This document shows, piece by piece, positions 22,601 to 33,528 of a DNA stretch of 64,000 nt. The notes under the pieces were generated by a model. The model was not told where the DNA came from and did no database searches. It saw only the letters and a list, made by a program, of their open reading frames with translations. How positions within the stretch are numbered: position 1 is the stretch's first letter; each line of letters begins with the position of its first letter. The DNA is taken from NCBI GenBank assembly GCA_032433765.1, contig JAVIAB010000051.1, positions 76,379,212-76,443,211 of the forward strand. The letters are read 5' to 3'. A program made the translations under genes and the position numbers. Source of the stretch: Megaustenia siamemsis (taxonomy: Eukaryota; Mollusca; Gastropoda; Stylommatophora; Ariophantidae).

Positions 22601-23289
22601 GTGGGAAAAGTTAAGTACACTCGTCCTCTGACAAAGTGGTTGGGATATGATTTCCATCTGTGGTGAATATTTTCCACCTAACATAACTTCAGAGTTCACA
22701 CTGGATGTGAAAATAGGGCCCAGAAATTTTCTCTTGCGAAAGAAGAGTGACCCAACATAGTACTGACCATATAAATGTGCCAATGCTTAACAAAAAATAT
22801 TAGCAATAGCATAATGTTCTCCATATAGCATTGGTAAAATAGGTACCCTTTACATGCAACAATAAATAAAATTTAAAAAACTTGAAGTTTCCAATAAAAG
22901 ATAAGGAATGATTTCCTTACCTACTTTGCTGACACCAACTAAATATTTCATGTTTTTAAATTTCTACATTTTTTTCACACTTGTGTCATTTTTTACCTCC
23001 AAAGATGGTTCTTGTTCACAACATGGGATTTGTTTTACTGTGGTGTCATTTATATCTTAAAGTTATTTATGATTGGTATCGCTCTCTCTCTCTCTCGCTC
23101 TCTCTCTCTCTCTCCTGCATACAAGTACCCACACACTAAACAATATTTCTTTCTTTTATATTTGTCCCTGAGAATGAGAATAAAGATAATGAAGAAATGA
23201 ATGAAAATATTTCCTAATCTTCCAGTAAAATGTTAGTACCAAACTTTCAAATGTACACAACTCATGAAAACCAAGCAGCTGTCAAGTAT
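22601..23289. other. LYSMD 3' flank with unassigned sequence
   Basis: Lies downstream of the minus-strand LYSMD stop and probably holds its 3' untranslated region. A GC-richer patch at 22610-22790 may be an old SINE. A (CT)n microsatellite is listed separately. Confidence 0.4.
23082..23114. repeat. (CT)n microsatellite
   Basis: A (CT)n run with one interruption (CTCGCT). Confidence 0.93.
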
Positions 23290-23874
23290 TCATAAATGGC
23301 CATTTTCAGTATATTTTGCATACAAGAACAGAACCACTGGTACAATAGCCAAAACAATGATCAATATGAAAATGATACCACACCAACTAATTCCACAAAA
23401 TGCTCCTTTGCCCTTGTCAGTTGGCCTGCTTGTCTGTAAAGGATGGATACTTTTATTAGTCAACACTGATATCACCTCACTAAGTGACTCTCTTTCAAGT
23501 CTGGAGGACTGCTTGAGTTTTTTCAAATCATCATCCATTCTTTTCAGAAATTTCTCTGCGTCCCTCCCCTGAGAAGAGAAATTTTCTCTTATGCTTAAAG
23601 TTCTCATAATCTTCATTTGTGTGTCAGGATCACTGAAGTCATGCTGAGAATCATTTTCTTCAAAATGGTTACTGTACGGCTCTGCATCTGAGTCAGAAGA
23701 GGATACTGATGTCCCATTAGTAGATCTGTAATGTTGGTGGTTTTTATCATCTTTGGCCTCATTTGATAACTGTTCTGAAATAATTCCATACTTCCTCATA
23801 GGAACTTTCAGGACTTTAAGGGCAAAGAACTCTTGATCTTGAATTAATTTGTTCAGTCTTTTCAATTCAGAAAC
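23290..23874 (-). CDS. LYSMD3: LYSMD exon 2 (end of LysM, linker, membrane segment, stop)
   Basis: 585 nt including the stop. The acceptor on the minus strand is TTCTCAG|GTTTCT (wording from the complement near 23880). It encodes the second half of the LysM fold, a region with SSDSDAEPYSNHFEEND, and the C-terminal membrane helix. Confidence 0.9.
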   Translation of the reverse strand, partial: VSELKRLNKLIQDQEFFALKVLKVPMRKYGIISEQLSNEAKDDKNHQHYRSTNGTSVSSSDSDAEPYSNHFEENDSQHDFSDPDTQMKIMRTLSIRENFSSQGRDAEKFLKRMDDDLKKLKQSSRLERESLSEVISVLTNKSIHPLQTSRPTDKGKGAFCGISWCGIIFILIIVLAIVPVVLFLYAKYTENGHL

Positions 23875-26800
23875 CTGAGAAATATATTGTAAAAAAAAAA
23901 AGTGTAGTTACAGAAATGTAATAAGTAACACAATAGTTTAAAAAATTATCAAGAATAAGTGCACAAAATAACATAAAAATATACAGAGTGATGCAAAAAG
24001 ATTTTTACTGTTACACAATATCATATTTTTGTATAGTGAATTCTATTCCAGTCTTTTGTATTCTATTCATGGAATCAGTTTCGTTGCAGTCGGGGCAATT
24101 CCATATCCACTTCACCACCCATTCCAGCATTTCTCAAAGCGTAAGCAGACCTAGTGTTCCTGTGAGATGTTGATTATAGTTACATCTGATTTTCTGGATC
24201 AACCAGACCCCTTTTCCACCTTTATATATAAAAGAAAACTGGGGACAGTCCTTTATATATAAAAGAAAACTGAGGACAGTCCTTTATATATAAAAGAAAA
24301 CTGGGGACAGTCCTTTATATATAACAGAAAACTGGGCACAGTCCTTTATATATAAAAGAAAACTGGGGACAGTCCTTTATATATAAAAGAAAACTGGGGA
24401 CAGTCCTTTACATATAACAGAAAACTGGGCACAGTCCTTTATATATAAAAGAAAACTGGGGACAGTCTTTTATATATAAAAGAAAACTGGGGATAGTGTT
24501 GAAGTACGCACACACAAAAATCTCCAGCACAGGTGACAATTCTGGGTATTTTCCACCAAGTAGGAAGCAATTAGGCCTACAACATTTGGAAGATAGACAG
24601 AAAACTAAAGTAATGCAACACACAGAGAAATACAAAAGACTCCCTAACCACCCCATCCAAGTCTAAAGAAGAGCTACTTCATGGCAATCTCCAAAGAATT
24701 GACAATTAGTGATCCAGAACTGTCCCAAAACAATGCCAAAACCCATATGCCCATCCTGTATGACTCTCCACAGAAAAAATAAAATACCAATACTTAAGGA
24801 AGACAATAAAAATCATGAAAAAAGGCACCCAAACAGACAGAAAGAAAGCACATAGCAGAAAAACACATAGATGACAACTACCCACAGTACTTCTGGTCTC
24901 ACATATAAACGGATGGCTCTGCTACAAACGCCACCAGAAATGAAGGAGGAGGTGGGTTCTTGAGGCTGAATAATCAGGAAGAGATTACCAAATCAATAGC
25001 TACTGGGAAACCCTCAAACAACTATAAAGCAGAAACTGAAGCCAAGGCCAATTGTGCAATAACTTCCAGAGAGTGGTCATCCAGTGGATACCATCACACT
25101 TTAATACGCAAGGAAACGAATGCACAGACAAACTAGCTAAGGAGGGAGGGAGATTACCACAAGAGAACCATCTGGTCAGCTACGATGCCAAATCCGTCAT
25201 CAAAGGCCAGTATCATGAAAAATGGAAACAAGAACATCCAAAGTATAACAAGAGGGATGGATACCTCCAACTATCAAGGAGGGATCAGTCATCATACTTC
25301 GCCTACAACAGAATGAGAAACCACATGTTTACCAAACTTAAAATAGGAACTACCAGCCAATGCCACTGTACACCGGATAACATGACAACAAAACATGTTC
25401 TACAGGATTGCCCCCAGCACACTGGCCTGAGGAGGACAATGTGGCCCTTACTCACCTCTCTGGAAGAGAAACTCTACGGGTAACCAAATCAATGAGACAG
25501 ACAGCTGCCTTCATAAGAGAGTCCAGAGTCCTAGTCTGAATGAGCCATGATTGCACAAGAAGATGAAGGCACTTACAACTCCATGTCCTCTTCAAATACA
25601 AAAAATAAAAGACCATAGAAAATCAGCACTTATCTGAGTCCCTTCTGAAAACACCAGCAAACTAGCAGCCATATTTCCTGGAAATCCGTATAATGAATTG
25701 TAAAACAGGTGTATGTACACCAATGGAAAAAAAAAATCTCAAAGTTTCATTTCATAGACATATGTTCTCAATGTGAGCACCTTCTGTCACACTGCAGAAT
25801 TCCATTTCACAAAACCTCTTCTCCACCACACTGCATTGACTGCAGTGGCTTACAAGTATGCATGAATTATCAGCCATACACAACATGAAATTAAACTTTT
25901 GACAGCTGTTCTTTCCATTCCAGTACAGTATATTGCATTATTCCAACTCATTACACCAAAATAACAATGTTTTAGTAATCACCCCATAGAGTTCTTTGTT
26001 TGTTTGCATATGCCAGCTTAATATCACTAGTGAAGTCCAAAGGGACTTTGCATGTAATTCACTTTTTCCTATTTTTCACACAGCAGTTGTGTCCTTTGCC
26101 AACATCATCAGGGTGCATGTCTTTTAGGACGTTACATCTTCCCCACAGCCTATCTGAAAGAGTCTCTGTCTCTAGCCAGGTCACCCACTTCTGTTGTCAT
26201 GTTCACGGTCTCTTTGATGCCTTGAAACCACCCTTATCTTAGTCTGCCCCTGCCTAGTAATTCTGAAACCATGCCCTCCATTATTGTTCTTTCCAGCCTG
26301 CTGTCTCTTTTTTGACATGCCAGGTAATTTAGGAAATTTTGCCTGGGCAGGGGCCATGTTTGAACTGCTCTTTTCAACTTTTACCTGCCAAGGGTTCTTT
26401 AACATGCATGAGCACACATGGGACCTCCTGTTTATTGCTGTTATCCGAGAGGACCAGACAGATCTCACTACTCAGAGACAGGGGGAATGTAAAGTTACAA
26501 CAAAACCACAGATTCAAAGTGAAAATTTCCCTCTGACTGTGGCAGGGTTGGAACCCAGGAGCTTCCAGTCCAGAGACCGTGCCTTACCTCTAGACCACCC
26601 AATGCCCCATATGAATAAACTAATTGTGCTAAATAAAATCTTAATGAAAGAGCTAGTTGTGTTATTTGAGAAAAAGTTAATTGTACTATGTGAATAACAG
26701 AGCTGATTGTGTTATGTAAATCAAAAAGATAATTACGTTATTAAATTTAAATAAAAGAGTGAATGTGTTATTTGAATGAAAGAGCAAATTATGATATTTT

Positions 26801-29800
26801 AACAATTTGAACGAGAGAGAAAATTATGATATTTTAAAAATAGAGATTAAAGTATAATAAAGCTGACAGTCTTCTTCTTCTACCTTTTTAGCTCCCAGTG
26901 GAGCATAGGTCTTCAACAAACACTTTCCAAGTCGTTCTGTTTTTTGCCATTCTTTAAAGATCATTCCATGTCTTCCCCATCATCTTCATCTCTGCTTCTA
27001 TCTGTCTTCTCCAAGAATTCCTTGGTCTTCCTCTTTGTCTTTTCCCCAAAAAAGGGCCTGTTGTGTAATACTCTCAGTTGGCTTCCATAGTGTGTCCTAT
27101 CCAGCGCCATCGTCTTCGCTGTATCTCTTTATCCACTGGTATTTGACTGGTACATTTCCATAATTCTATGTTAGTGATTTTGTCCTGCCATTTCCATCCT
27201 TTTATTCTGTGTAAGCATCCATTAAGTCTATATCTTTATGATTGTCAATTTTGTTGTACTCCATGTTTCACAGCCATATAATAGGACTAACTTAACATTT
27301 GAGTTGAAAATTTTTATTTTTGTATACACGTTAACTGTGGAAAACCAAGCAAAGAAGAAATGATGAAAGCCATCAAACTATTAAAAAAGTGGTAAAGCCA
27401 CAGGACCAGATGAAATTCCTTCGGAAGCCATCAAAGCAGATGTTAACACCTCTACCAAGATGTTACATAATCTATTAGATAAAATTTGGGAGAGAGAAGA
27501 AATACCTAAAGACTGGAAAGAAGGTTATATGATCAAACTACCAAAGAAAGGAAGTTTACAGGAGTGCACAAATTATAGGGGAATTATGCTACTATCAGTG
27601 CCAGGAAAAATATTAAGCAGAATCATTCTGGAGAGACTAAAAGAGGCCATAGAGAAACATTTGAGAGATGAACAAGCAGGTTTTAGGAAGAACAGATCAT
27701 GTGCTGATCAAATAACTACTCTACGTATAATAGTTGAACAAAGTTTAGAACTAAAATCCCCACTTTATATAGGATTCATAGGTTACGAAAAGGCATTTGA
27801 TAGTTTAGACAGAAGAATGCTTTGGAAGTTGCTGAGTCATTACGGAATCCCCATAAACTTTATTAACCTGATAAAAAACAATGTATGAAGGAACGAAATG
27901 TAGTGTGGTGCATGAAGGACAGCTTACAGAAGCATTTGAAATAAGAACAGGAGTAAGGCAAGGATGCCTTCTGTCTCCATTTCTCTTTCTACTGGCCATA
28001 GATTGGATTATGAAAATAACTCAAAACAACAGAAATAGGATCCAGTGGTCACTGACCAAACAACTTGATGATTTAGACTTTGCTGATGACATAGCTCTCC
28101 TATCACACAGCCATCAACAGATGCAGGATAAAATGAGCATACTTGATGAGAGACCACAACAGCTAGGACTGAAGATTAATAGAGATAAGACCAACATTAT
28201 GATAATTAATACAGTTGACAATAACCAAATAAAACTAGGAGAAATACCTCTACTAGATGTACAATCTTACATATATCTGGGCAGTAATATAGATAAAGAG
28301 GGAGGAGCAGAAAATGATACCAAAATAAGGATATCAAAAGCAAGAGGAGCTTTCATTGCACTGGGAAACATATGGAAATCCAAAGAAATTAGGTTAATTA
28401 CAAAAGCTGACAGTGCTCATGAAAAAATTGGCTGACCTTTTGAAAAAAAAAAAGAGCTAATTGTTGTTTAGAATGAAGATAAAGACAAATATAAAATATT
28501 AAATGCTATGCAGGGCCATGAGTAGAGCTGCAGAGAACATGTCAAATAAACATAAAATTGTATCTAGCAGCTAAATTAGCAGAGAGATGAAACAAACAAT
28601 GATGTTTTGGCAAAAGCTCTCATCAGCTACAAAACAGGATCTCTGTACTTTTTTTGTGTTTTTCTTATCTGATGAAGGCTTTTGCTGAAAAGTCGTTTGT
28701 CTCGTCTCTCTACTAATTTAGCTGCTAGATACAATTGTTATCTTTATTTTACATACAATTTGAATGAACATGCTAATTGTCCTACTTGTATTGCTAATTA
28801 ACTATTATTTCAATGAGAAAGATGACTGTTCCATTGGAATGAAGAAAGAATTTTTCCTTATGAATGAAAGAGCTACTTATGCTATTTTAATGCAATAGCT
28901 TAAAGAGTGAAAGATCTAATCATGCTGTTTGAATGAAAGTATAAACTGTGCTATATGAATAAATTATAAATGAGCCAAGTTATTGAGTTATTAGTGGGTC
29001 ATCATCATTGCACTCCAAACATGTCCATAGGTGCTCAAATCCCCTCCTCAGCAAGTCTCAAATGAGCTAAGTGTGCTATTTGAATGAAATGATAAACTGT
29101 GCTATATGAATAAATTATAAATAAAAAATAAACAGAACAGAGAATTGAAGCCTTTGAAATGTGGATATATAAAAGAATAGGTAGAATTGGATGGAAGGAA
29201 AAGAAAACAAACGATGAAGTCTTAAAACAACTAAAAATGGAAAGAGAACTACTAAGCACAATTCAAACAAGACAAATGCGATTTTTGGGCCATGTTAAAA
29301 GACACAACAGCCTACTAAAAGTAATCCTGGAAGGGAAAATACAAGCTAAAAGAGGCAGAGGCAGACCAAGACTAACATGGACGAGTAACATCAAAAGATG
29401 GACAAATCAGCCTATTACAACCTGCACCATCAAAGCAAGAGACAGAGCAGAATGGCGCTCCATGGTAGCCAACCTTCGTTGCGGAGACGGCACTCGATGA
29501 TGATATGAATAAATTATAAATAAAAAAATAAATGAGCCAAGTGTGCTATTTGAATGAGAGTGCTAAATTTTACATTTGTATGATCAAGTTAATTGTGATT
29601 ATTTAATAAAACATCTGATGGGGCTATATTAAAGAAAGTGTTAACTGTGCTGCTGAATGAAAAAGTACTAAATACTATATTTGAATGAAGAGGTACACTA
29701 TAAATGGAAAAAGTTTAGTGGTGCTGCATTCAACCTGAGCCAAGAAAAAAAAAGGTTTATAGCAAAACAAACTTATAGCTGCATATCTCGCTGTAACAGA

Positions 29801-32739
29801 TATAGTGACCACAACTGTATGTGATGTACTGAAACTAATCAAATTGTTTTGGATAATGTGGGACAATTGAATAGGATGGATCATGAATTTTATGTTATTA
29901 TTTATCTAACTCATTACAACATGACTGAATAAAAAAAATGTAATTGACAATACAATTTTGATTGGGTAATATAAAAGTATAACATATATTTTACTATATA
30001 TTTAATAACAAACAATAGAAAAGCTACAAAAGAAGACTGGACATAGCTATGAATAAAACAAAATAACTACACAGTATATGGCAATGATCTGATACAACAG
30101 ATCTTAGGTTTATAAAACCCTAAATTGTTCCCATAATCACATATGATGATGAAACATGCATGGACTTTCCACAGATCTGTCACAAAAATCCATAAATGCC
30201 ATTGTATGCAAGTACTATAAAGTGTGATGAATACTCAGAATACCATTGACTGTGAAAAGAATAAAGACCTGGTTGCTAAGAAATACAAAAACAAGGAAAA
30301 AAATATATTTTGAGCACATACAATTGTATGATAATAATTTTATGATGATAAGGTGCATTTAGGAAGCACAACATAGTAAAGAAAGAGCCAGGAAAAAACT
30401 AGTAAAATATTTCATGTGATGATAATAATGGTAGACTACCCAAAAGAAGGGATAATTTAAAGAAACTCAGACAGGAAAGAATTCTTAATCTAATAAGACT
30501 ACTTGGGGTACTGGTTGGTCTCGAGGCAAGATGCTGGCCTCAAGACAAAGAGGTCGTGGGCTCAAATCCCGGTTGCACCAGTTGGGATTTTTAATTATGA
30601 TTTCTCTCTGTGCAACCACCCCTGGTCTCAGCAGCGAGGACCAGTTTGAAACATCAATAACTCATGGACGGTAAAAATATGAGTACCTCCGAAGACAGAG
30701 TTATCTGCCTGTGCAGCAAGGGACCTCTGTGCACACGGCTGCCAGAGAAAAACAGATTAACACGCAAAATTCAGTTCCTAGTCTCTAGGGACTGCGTCAA
30801 AGGTCAAAACTGGCAAACAGAAAATAAAAAAATAAGACTCCTTCCTGTGTGAAACAACTGATGCCTTGTAGGAAGATCATGGAAAACCAAAATTGAAGAA
30901 GTATTTCCAAACAAAGGCATTATTAAGATGAGTACATGTGACCGCAATGGTGCAGAACAGTGCAATAACATGCTAAAGCATAAAGAATATGACATGGTTT
31001 TAGCAACAGACAATGAGAAATAAGTGCAATTACATTTGAAACAATAATCAACAATGATACAACAATTATGAACAGAAAATAGTAGTAGAACTGGAAAAAA
31101 ATGAGGATAGAAACAAAAACTGATAATACATATAAAACCATTTCAAAGCTGGAATGAAATCTTGACACTAGATCAATATGCAAATCAACACCTGGGCTGA
31201 AAATAGTCAATGGCTCATAGCTGACTGCTTGTTTTTATCCGACGGCATCAACTGTCTACCCAACATGTCTAAAAGCCTATGGAAACTTTACAAATAACCT
31301 TTGTGAGTACTTGCTTCATAATAACTGCTTTATTTAATTCTGCCCTACATACTTTTTTCCTTTTGCATATGTTTGTAATAAAGCCACTGGATGAGTTTCA
31401 TTTGAACACTCCTTTTATGCTTATTTAACACTCTTTTAAGGATGAATGATGAAGAGAGGTAAAAGGCAAACACACACACACACAAAATTAAATCTGATAT
31501 TAAGATCCTTGTCAGTTGAAATGCTCTAGGGCCTTTTGTTTTCCATTTAATCTTCAGTTAGGCATCATACTACAAAACTTAAAAATACAACTACCATCAT
31601 CACATTTCATCGCCTGATCACCTGTGGATTTGTTTGGAGAGCTATTATCATAATTAGAGTCAATTCTAACAACATTAAATAACAATTTTTTTTTAATGGT
31701 TTTGAGAAGTGTTACTTAAAAGTAGCAATGTAAGCAAAACTTAACTTTTAATTATAAACTGTTAATTAATTATTTGATATACTCTTAGCTTCATTATTAT
31801 CATATCCAGGTTGGCATAGATAGGCAATCATGCCCCACAATTCTCTGTCCACAGTGAATCATTATATTAATTCTGTTGTTGACTGTATTATGTTGAGTGT
31901 TAACAAGTCATGACACCAAGCTATCTAGTTTCTTCTCTCATTGTTGTCTGGGATCTCTCTTCCCTGTACTTTACCAGTTGTAACTGAGTAGGTCTAGTCC
32001 AACGTTCTTCTACTCAAGATGTGCCCGAAAAATTAAACTTCCTTCTGACGTTTTTTAGGGCCTCTGAGAATTTCTTCAGTTCACAGGCATTTTTAGCTCT
32101 CCAGGGAACTCTCAATATTCTTCTTAGAAATCCCATATCTAAACCTTTTCATTTGTTTGTCTACTGTCCATGATTAGTTATTACTCTTTGTTAAGGAAAA
32201 AAATTAAGTTGTGTTGTTTATTTTATTTATTTACTAATTACTCTTTAACAAATATAAATATTATATATTAAGTACAAGCAGTCAAAATAAGTACATAACT
32301 GTGGTAAGGATTCAGTTTTACTTACTGGACATGAATATTTAAGAGCAATTGCTTGAAGAGTTTCTCCATCTGCGATTTCTCTTACAAAATATTCTGGCTG
32401 TTCGTCTTCACAAGAGTTGGTGGTATAGCTTGGATTGGTTTTTGTATGTCCTTTGTTGCCTTTCAGTCGTGATCTCATTTCTGGCATTTCAAATTCCACA
32501 TTGTCATCATCTACTTCAAGTTGATTATCATCGCCAAACACATAAACCCGAGCTGATTTGGCATTCTGTATTTCAGCTCCTTTATAAAAACTCTGCGTAT
32601 GTCCGTCAGTGTGAGTATACCTACTTTTACTTTTTGTACTACTATCGTTTCTCGTTCGCCCAACTTTTCTAACAGAAACATCATTGATGATGCCAGTTAC
32701 AGACGGCGTCAATATTCCGCGTTTATAACCGGACGCCAT
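23290..32739 (-). CDS. LYSMD3: LysM-domain single-pass membrane protein (LYSMD3/4-like), two exons
   Basis: Exon 1 (32326-32739) and exon 2 (23290-23874) join in phase 0 to give 332 residues, near the usual ~300 of animal LYSMD3/4. Residues ~116-165 are the LysM module: YFVREIADGETLQAIALKYSCPV at the end of exon 1, then SELKRLNKLIQDQEFFALKVLKVP in exon 2. The intron falls inside the domain. A Ser/Asp-rich linker follows. A hydrophobic segment near the C-terminus (CGIIFILIIVLAIVPVVLFL) and a short polar tail indicate a type II membrane protein. Family members are linked to Golgi integrity, a known role not shown here. The start ATGGCGTCC is the first ATG. The 8.45-kb intron is full of transposons. 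LYSMD3 and LYSMD4 cannot be distinguished. Confidence 0.9.
23875..24217. other. LYSMD intron, unassigned part
   Basis: AT-rich, no repeat recognised before the minisatellite. Confidence 0.45.
24218..24496. repeat. Minisatellite, 31-bp unit x 9
   Basis: Unit tcctttatatataaaagaaa plus actggggacag. Units 4 and 7 share two variants (ataacag and gggcac), so a three-unit block seems to have been duplicated. It lies within the LYSMD intron. Confidence 0.93.
24530..25565 (+). mobile_element. LINE-D copy with RNase H (5'-truncated, decayed)
   Basis: The plus strand reads YTDGSATNA-like sequence after 24900, then NNYKAETEA, VVIQWIPSHFNTQGNECTDKLAKEGG and the zinc-finger end TKLKIGTTSQCHC...TKHVLQDCPQH...KLYG. 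The 3' terminus gagagtccagagtcctagtc is followed by an A/G-rich tail. Several frameshifts and stops occur before 25052. Confidence 0.8.
25566..26035. other. Unassigned intron sequence
   Basis: Nothing recognised beyond a poly-A run near 25724. Confidence 0.4.
26130..26285 (-). mobile_element. LINE-I 3' fragment
   Basis: The minus strand reads TIMEGMVSELLGRGRLR and GWFQGIKETVN, parallel to RTIMEGMIQGRRNGQSKRKVV in the fragment at 59610. Confidence 0.5.
26290..26612 (-). mobile_element. tRNA-derived SINE (third type)
   Basis: On the minus strand it starts GGCATTGGGTGGTCTAGAGG (A box) with GGTTCCAACCC as B box about 50 bases on. A ~250-bp body follows. No clear target duplication was found. 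Confidence 0.55.
26613..26870. repeat. Degenerate ~26-bp tandem array, left part
   Basis: Repeats of the form gaatgaaagagctaattgtg plus twattt, heavily mutated. The array resumes after the LINE-E insertion at about 28440. Confidence 0.55.
26871..27345 (-). mobile_element. LINE-E 3' part, inverted
   Basis: The minus strand reads INRWKWQDKITNIELWKCTSQ, then RRWRWIGHTMEAN and a GRPRN...-type end with a (AAG)n tail. It abuts an oppositely oriented LINE-E RT at about 27345. Confidence 0.65.
27346..28440 (+). mobile_element. LINE-E RT part
   Basis: Reads IPKDWKEGYMIKLPKKG, NYRGIMLLSVPGKI, DEQAGFRKNRSCADQI and FIGYEKAFDSLDR (27460-27888). After a frameshift at about 27885 it continues RTGVRQGCLLSPFLFLLAID, LDFADDIALLSH (catalytic FADD) and YIYLGSNIDKEGG, up to 28435. 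It stops where the C-terminal domain should begin, and that domain is found inverted at 26871-27345. Confidence 0.85.
28556..28736. repeat. Foldback repeat with hammerhead-like core
   Basis: The arms 28556-28626 and 28669-28736 are near-complementary (aattgtatctagcagctaaa at the outer ends, catcag/ctgatg at the inner ends) with a 42-base spacer. The right arm on the plus strand reads CTGATGA (28669-28675), a GGC-TTTT-GCT stem II and GAAA (28687-28690), a hammerhead ribozyme core pattern. The left arm has a mutated GAAA box. Confidence 0.6.
29104..29132. repeat. Left target-site duplication of LINE-A
   Basis: A 29-base sequence beginning atatgaataaattataaata is repeated at 29503-29532 with one extra A. 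Confidence 0.75.
29133..29502 (+). mobile_element. LINE-A 3' copy flanked by a 29-bp duplication
   Basis: Open reading frame FEMWIYKRIGRIGWKEKKTN..., then [26 protein letters not shown] and MVANLRCGDGTR with stop and (GAT) tail. It is the cleanest LINE-A copy in the window, with no stops over 113 codons from 29159. The long direct repeat on both sides marks it as a 5'-truncated retrotransposition. Confidence 0.87.
29700..30110. other. Unassigned intron sequence
   Basis: AT-rich, no feature recognised. Confidence 0.4.
30111..30490 (+). mobile_element. Decayed LINE C-terminal fragment
   Basis: Reads a broken ILRIPLTVKRIKTWLLRN and FEHIQLY-like sequence, resembling the ILRIPW...GHIKR region of LINE-A/I families. 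Many stops. Confidence 0.35.
30505..30830 (+). mobile_element. tRNA-derived SINE (fourth type) with target duplication
   Basis: The head reads gtactggttggtctcgaggc with B-box-like GGGCTCAAATCCCGG. The body contains cctggtctcagcagcgagga. Flanked by aataagactactt (30492-30504) and aataagactcctt (30831-30843), a 13-bp duplication with one mismatch. Confidence 0.72.
30844..31800. other. Unassigned intron sequence
   Basis: AT-rich with a short (CA)n at about 31469. No coding or repeat signal recognised. Confidence 0.45.
31805..32190 (-). mobile_element. LINE-C-type 3' fragment in the LYSMD intron
   Basis: Matches 44245-44530 (gacaccaagctatc, ccagttgtaac, gatgtgcccgaaaaa, gacgttttttaggg). The minus strand gives a RILRRILRVPWRAKNA-type C-terminal domain. 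Confidence 0.65.
32326..32739 (-). CDS. LYSMD3: LYSMD exon 1 (start to mid-LysM)
   Basis: 414 nt. ATG at 32739 (AATGGCG context). Encodes MASGYKRGILTPSVTGI and a polar, Asp-rich region, then the first half of the LysM domain. The donor on the minus strand is TGTCCA|GTAAGT, a consensus site. Confidence 0.9.
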
Positions 32740-32884
32740 TTAACACCGAAAAGAAATGTCACTTGTGTTCATTGCTGCTATAATAAAAATGGATGTAACT
32801 TATTCAGCCGAGAAACACAAAACCTTCAGATATAGATACTGTCAAATAGAACTATTAAACTGGTACACGTCAGGATATTGTTAA
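32740..32884. promoter_or_regulatory. Possible shared promoter region of LYSMD (-) and the fucolectin gene (+)
   Basis: Only 145 bases separate the LYSMD start codon from the first ATG of the divergent fucolectin reading frame. No TATA box or other element stands out. If the fucolectin gene has an upstream first exon, this is instead an intron or the LYSMD promoter alone. Confidence 0.3.
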
Positions 32885-33528
32885 ATGGAGAGGATAAAAA
32901 AAATGTCAATACGATGGGAGGTTACTCTTGAACTAAAACAAGAGTATATAAACCATGGTTATCTATCAATCTCTTCGGTTTGCTCTGGGGATGGTCTGAT
33001 CAACAAGTTACAAATAGAAGGGGCGATAGTTGCAAATATCTGCTCCATCTACATTAGCGGGGGTCGGAATGAGGCTCTCAAACAAAACACAAACCAGACC
33101 GACACATTTAATGCTTGTTCTTGTTATACAGGAGACGGATGTGGATCAGAGGCCGCAGTTAATGGCAAAACAAAGACCAATCTCTATGACAATGACTGCA
33201 CACACACACAATTGAGAAGTGGAACCAATTCTGTTTACTGGTATCTGAACTTTGCCACGCCCCAGAAGACTCACACCATTCGAATTTATCACCGAGCTAG
33301 CACTATGATTCGGGTAAAGAATGCCACTCTAAGGGCTTTCTCTGACAGTGGCGGTGTAGTGTTCCAGTATAATGATATATCATTCCCAAATATTTCTGTG
33401 AACACTATTGTAGTCACCACACAAGCGACAATGGCACACATTAAGATTGGGTTCTCACCGACTATTTCGCATGCCGACAGTGCACTGACGGTGAGTGAGG
33501 TGCAGGCATTTACAGACACCAAATGTCT
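32885..33528 (+). CDS. Fucolectin-like domain coding segment
   Basis: The fucolectin-like domain spans about 33058-33528. The residues before it (MERIKKMSIRWEVTLELKQE...) do not resemble a family N-terminus and may be intronic or 5' sequence. The frame runs on without a stop into the inserted LINE-B, giving a 474-codon hybrid. Confidence 0.72.

Larger units (their letters stand above)
28441..29700. repeat. Degenerate ~26-bp tandem array, right part
   Basis: Same pattern as 26613-26870 (gaatgaaagagcta.tt.tgctatt). It is interrupted by the palindrome at 28556-28736 and by LINE-A at 29133-29502. Confidence 0.5.

Noticed and set aside
24218..24496. CRISPR-like array
   Set aside because: The units are contiguous with no unique spacers, and the setting is a eukaryotic intron.
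30505..30580. tRNA gene (Leu-like)
   Set aside because: The head resembles a tRNA, but it belongs to a 326-bp unit flanked by a target duplication, so it is a SINE head.
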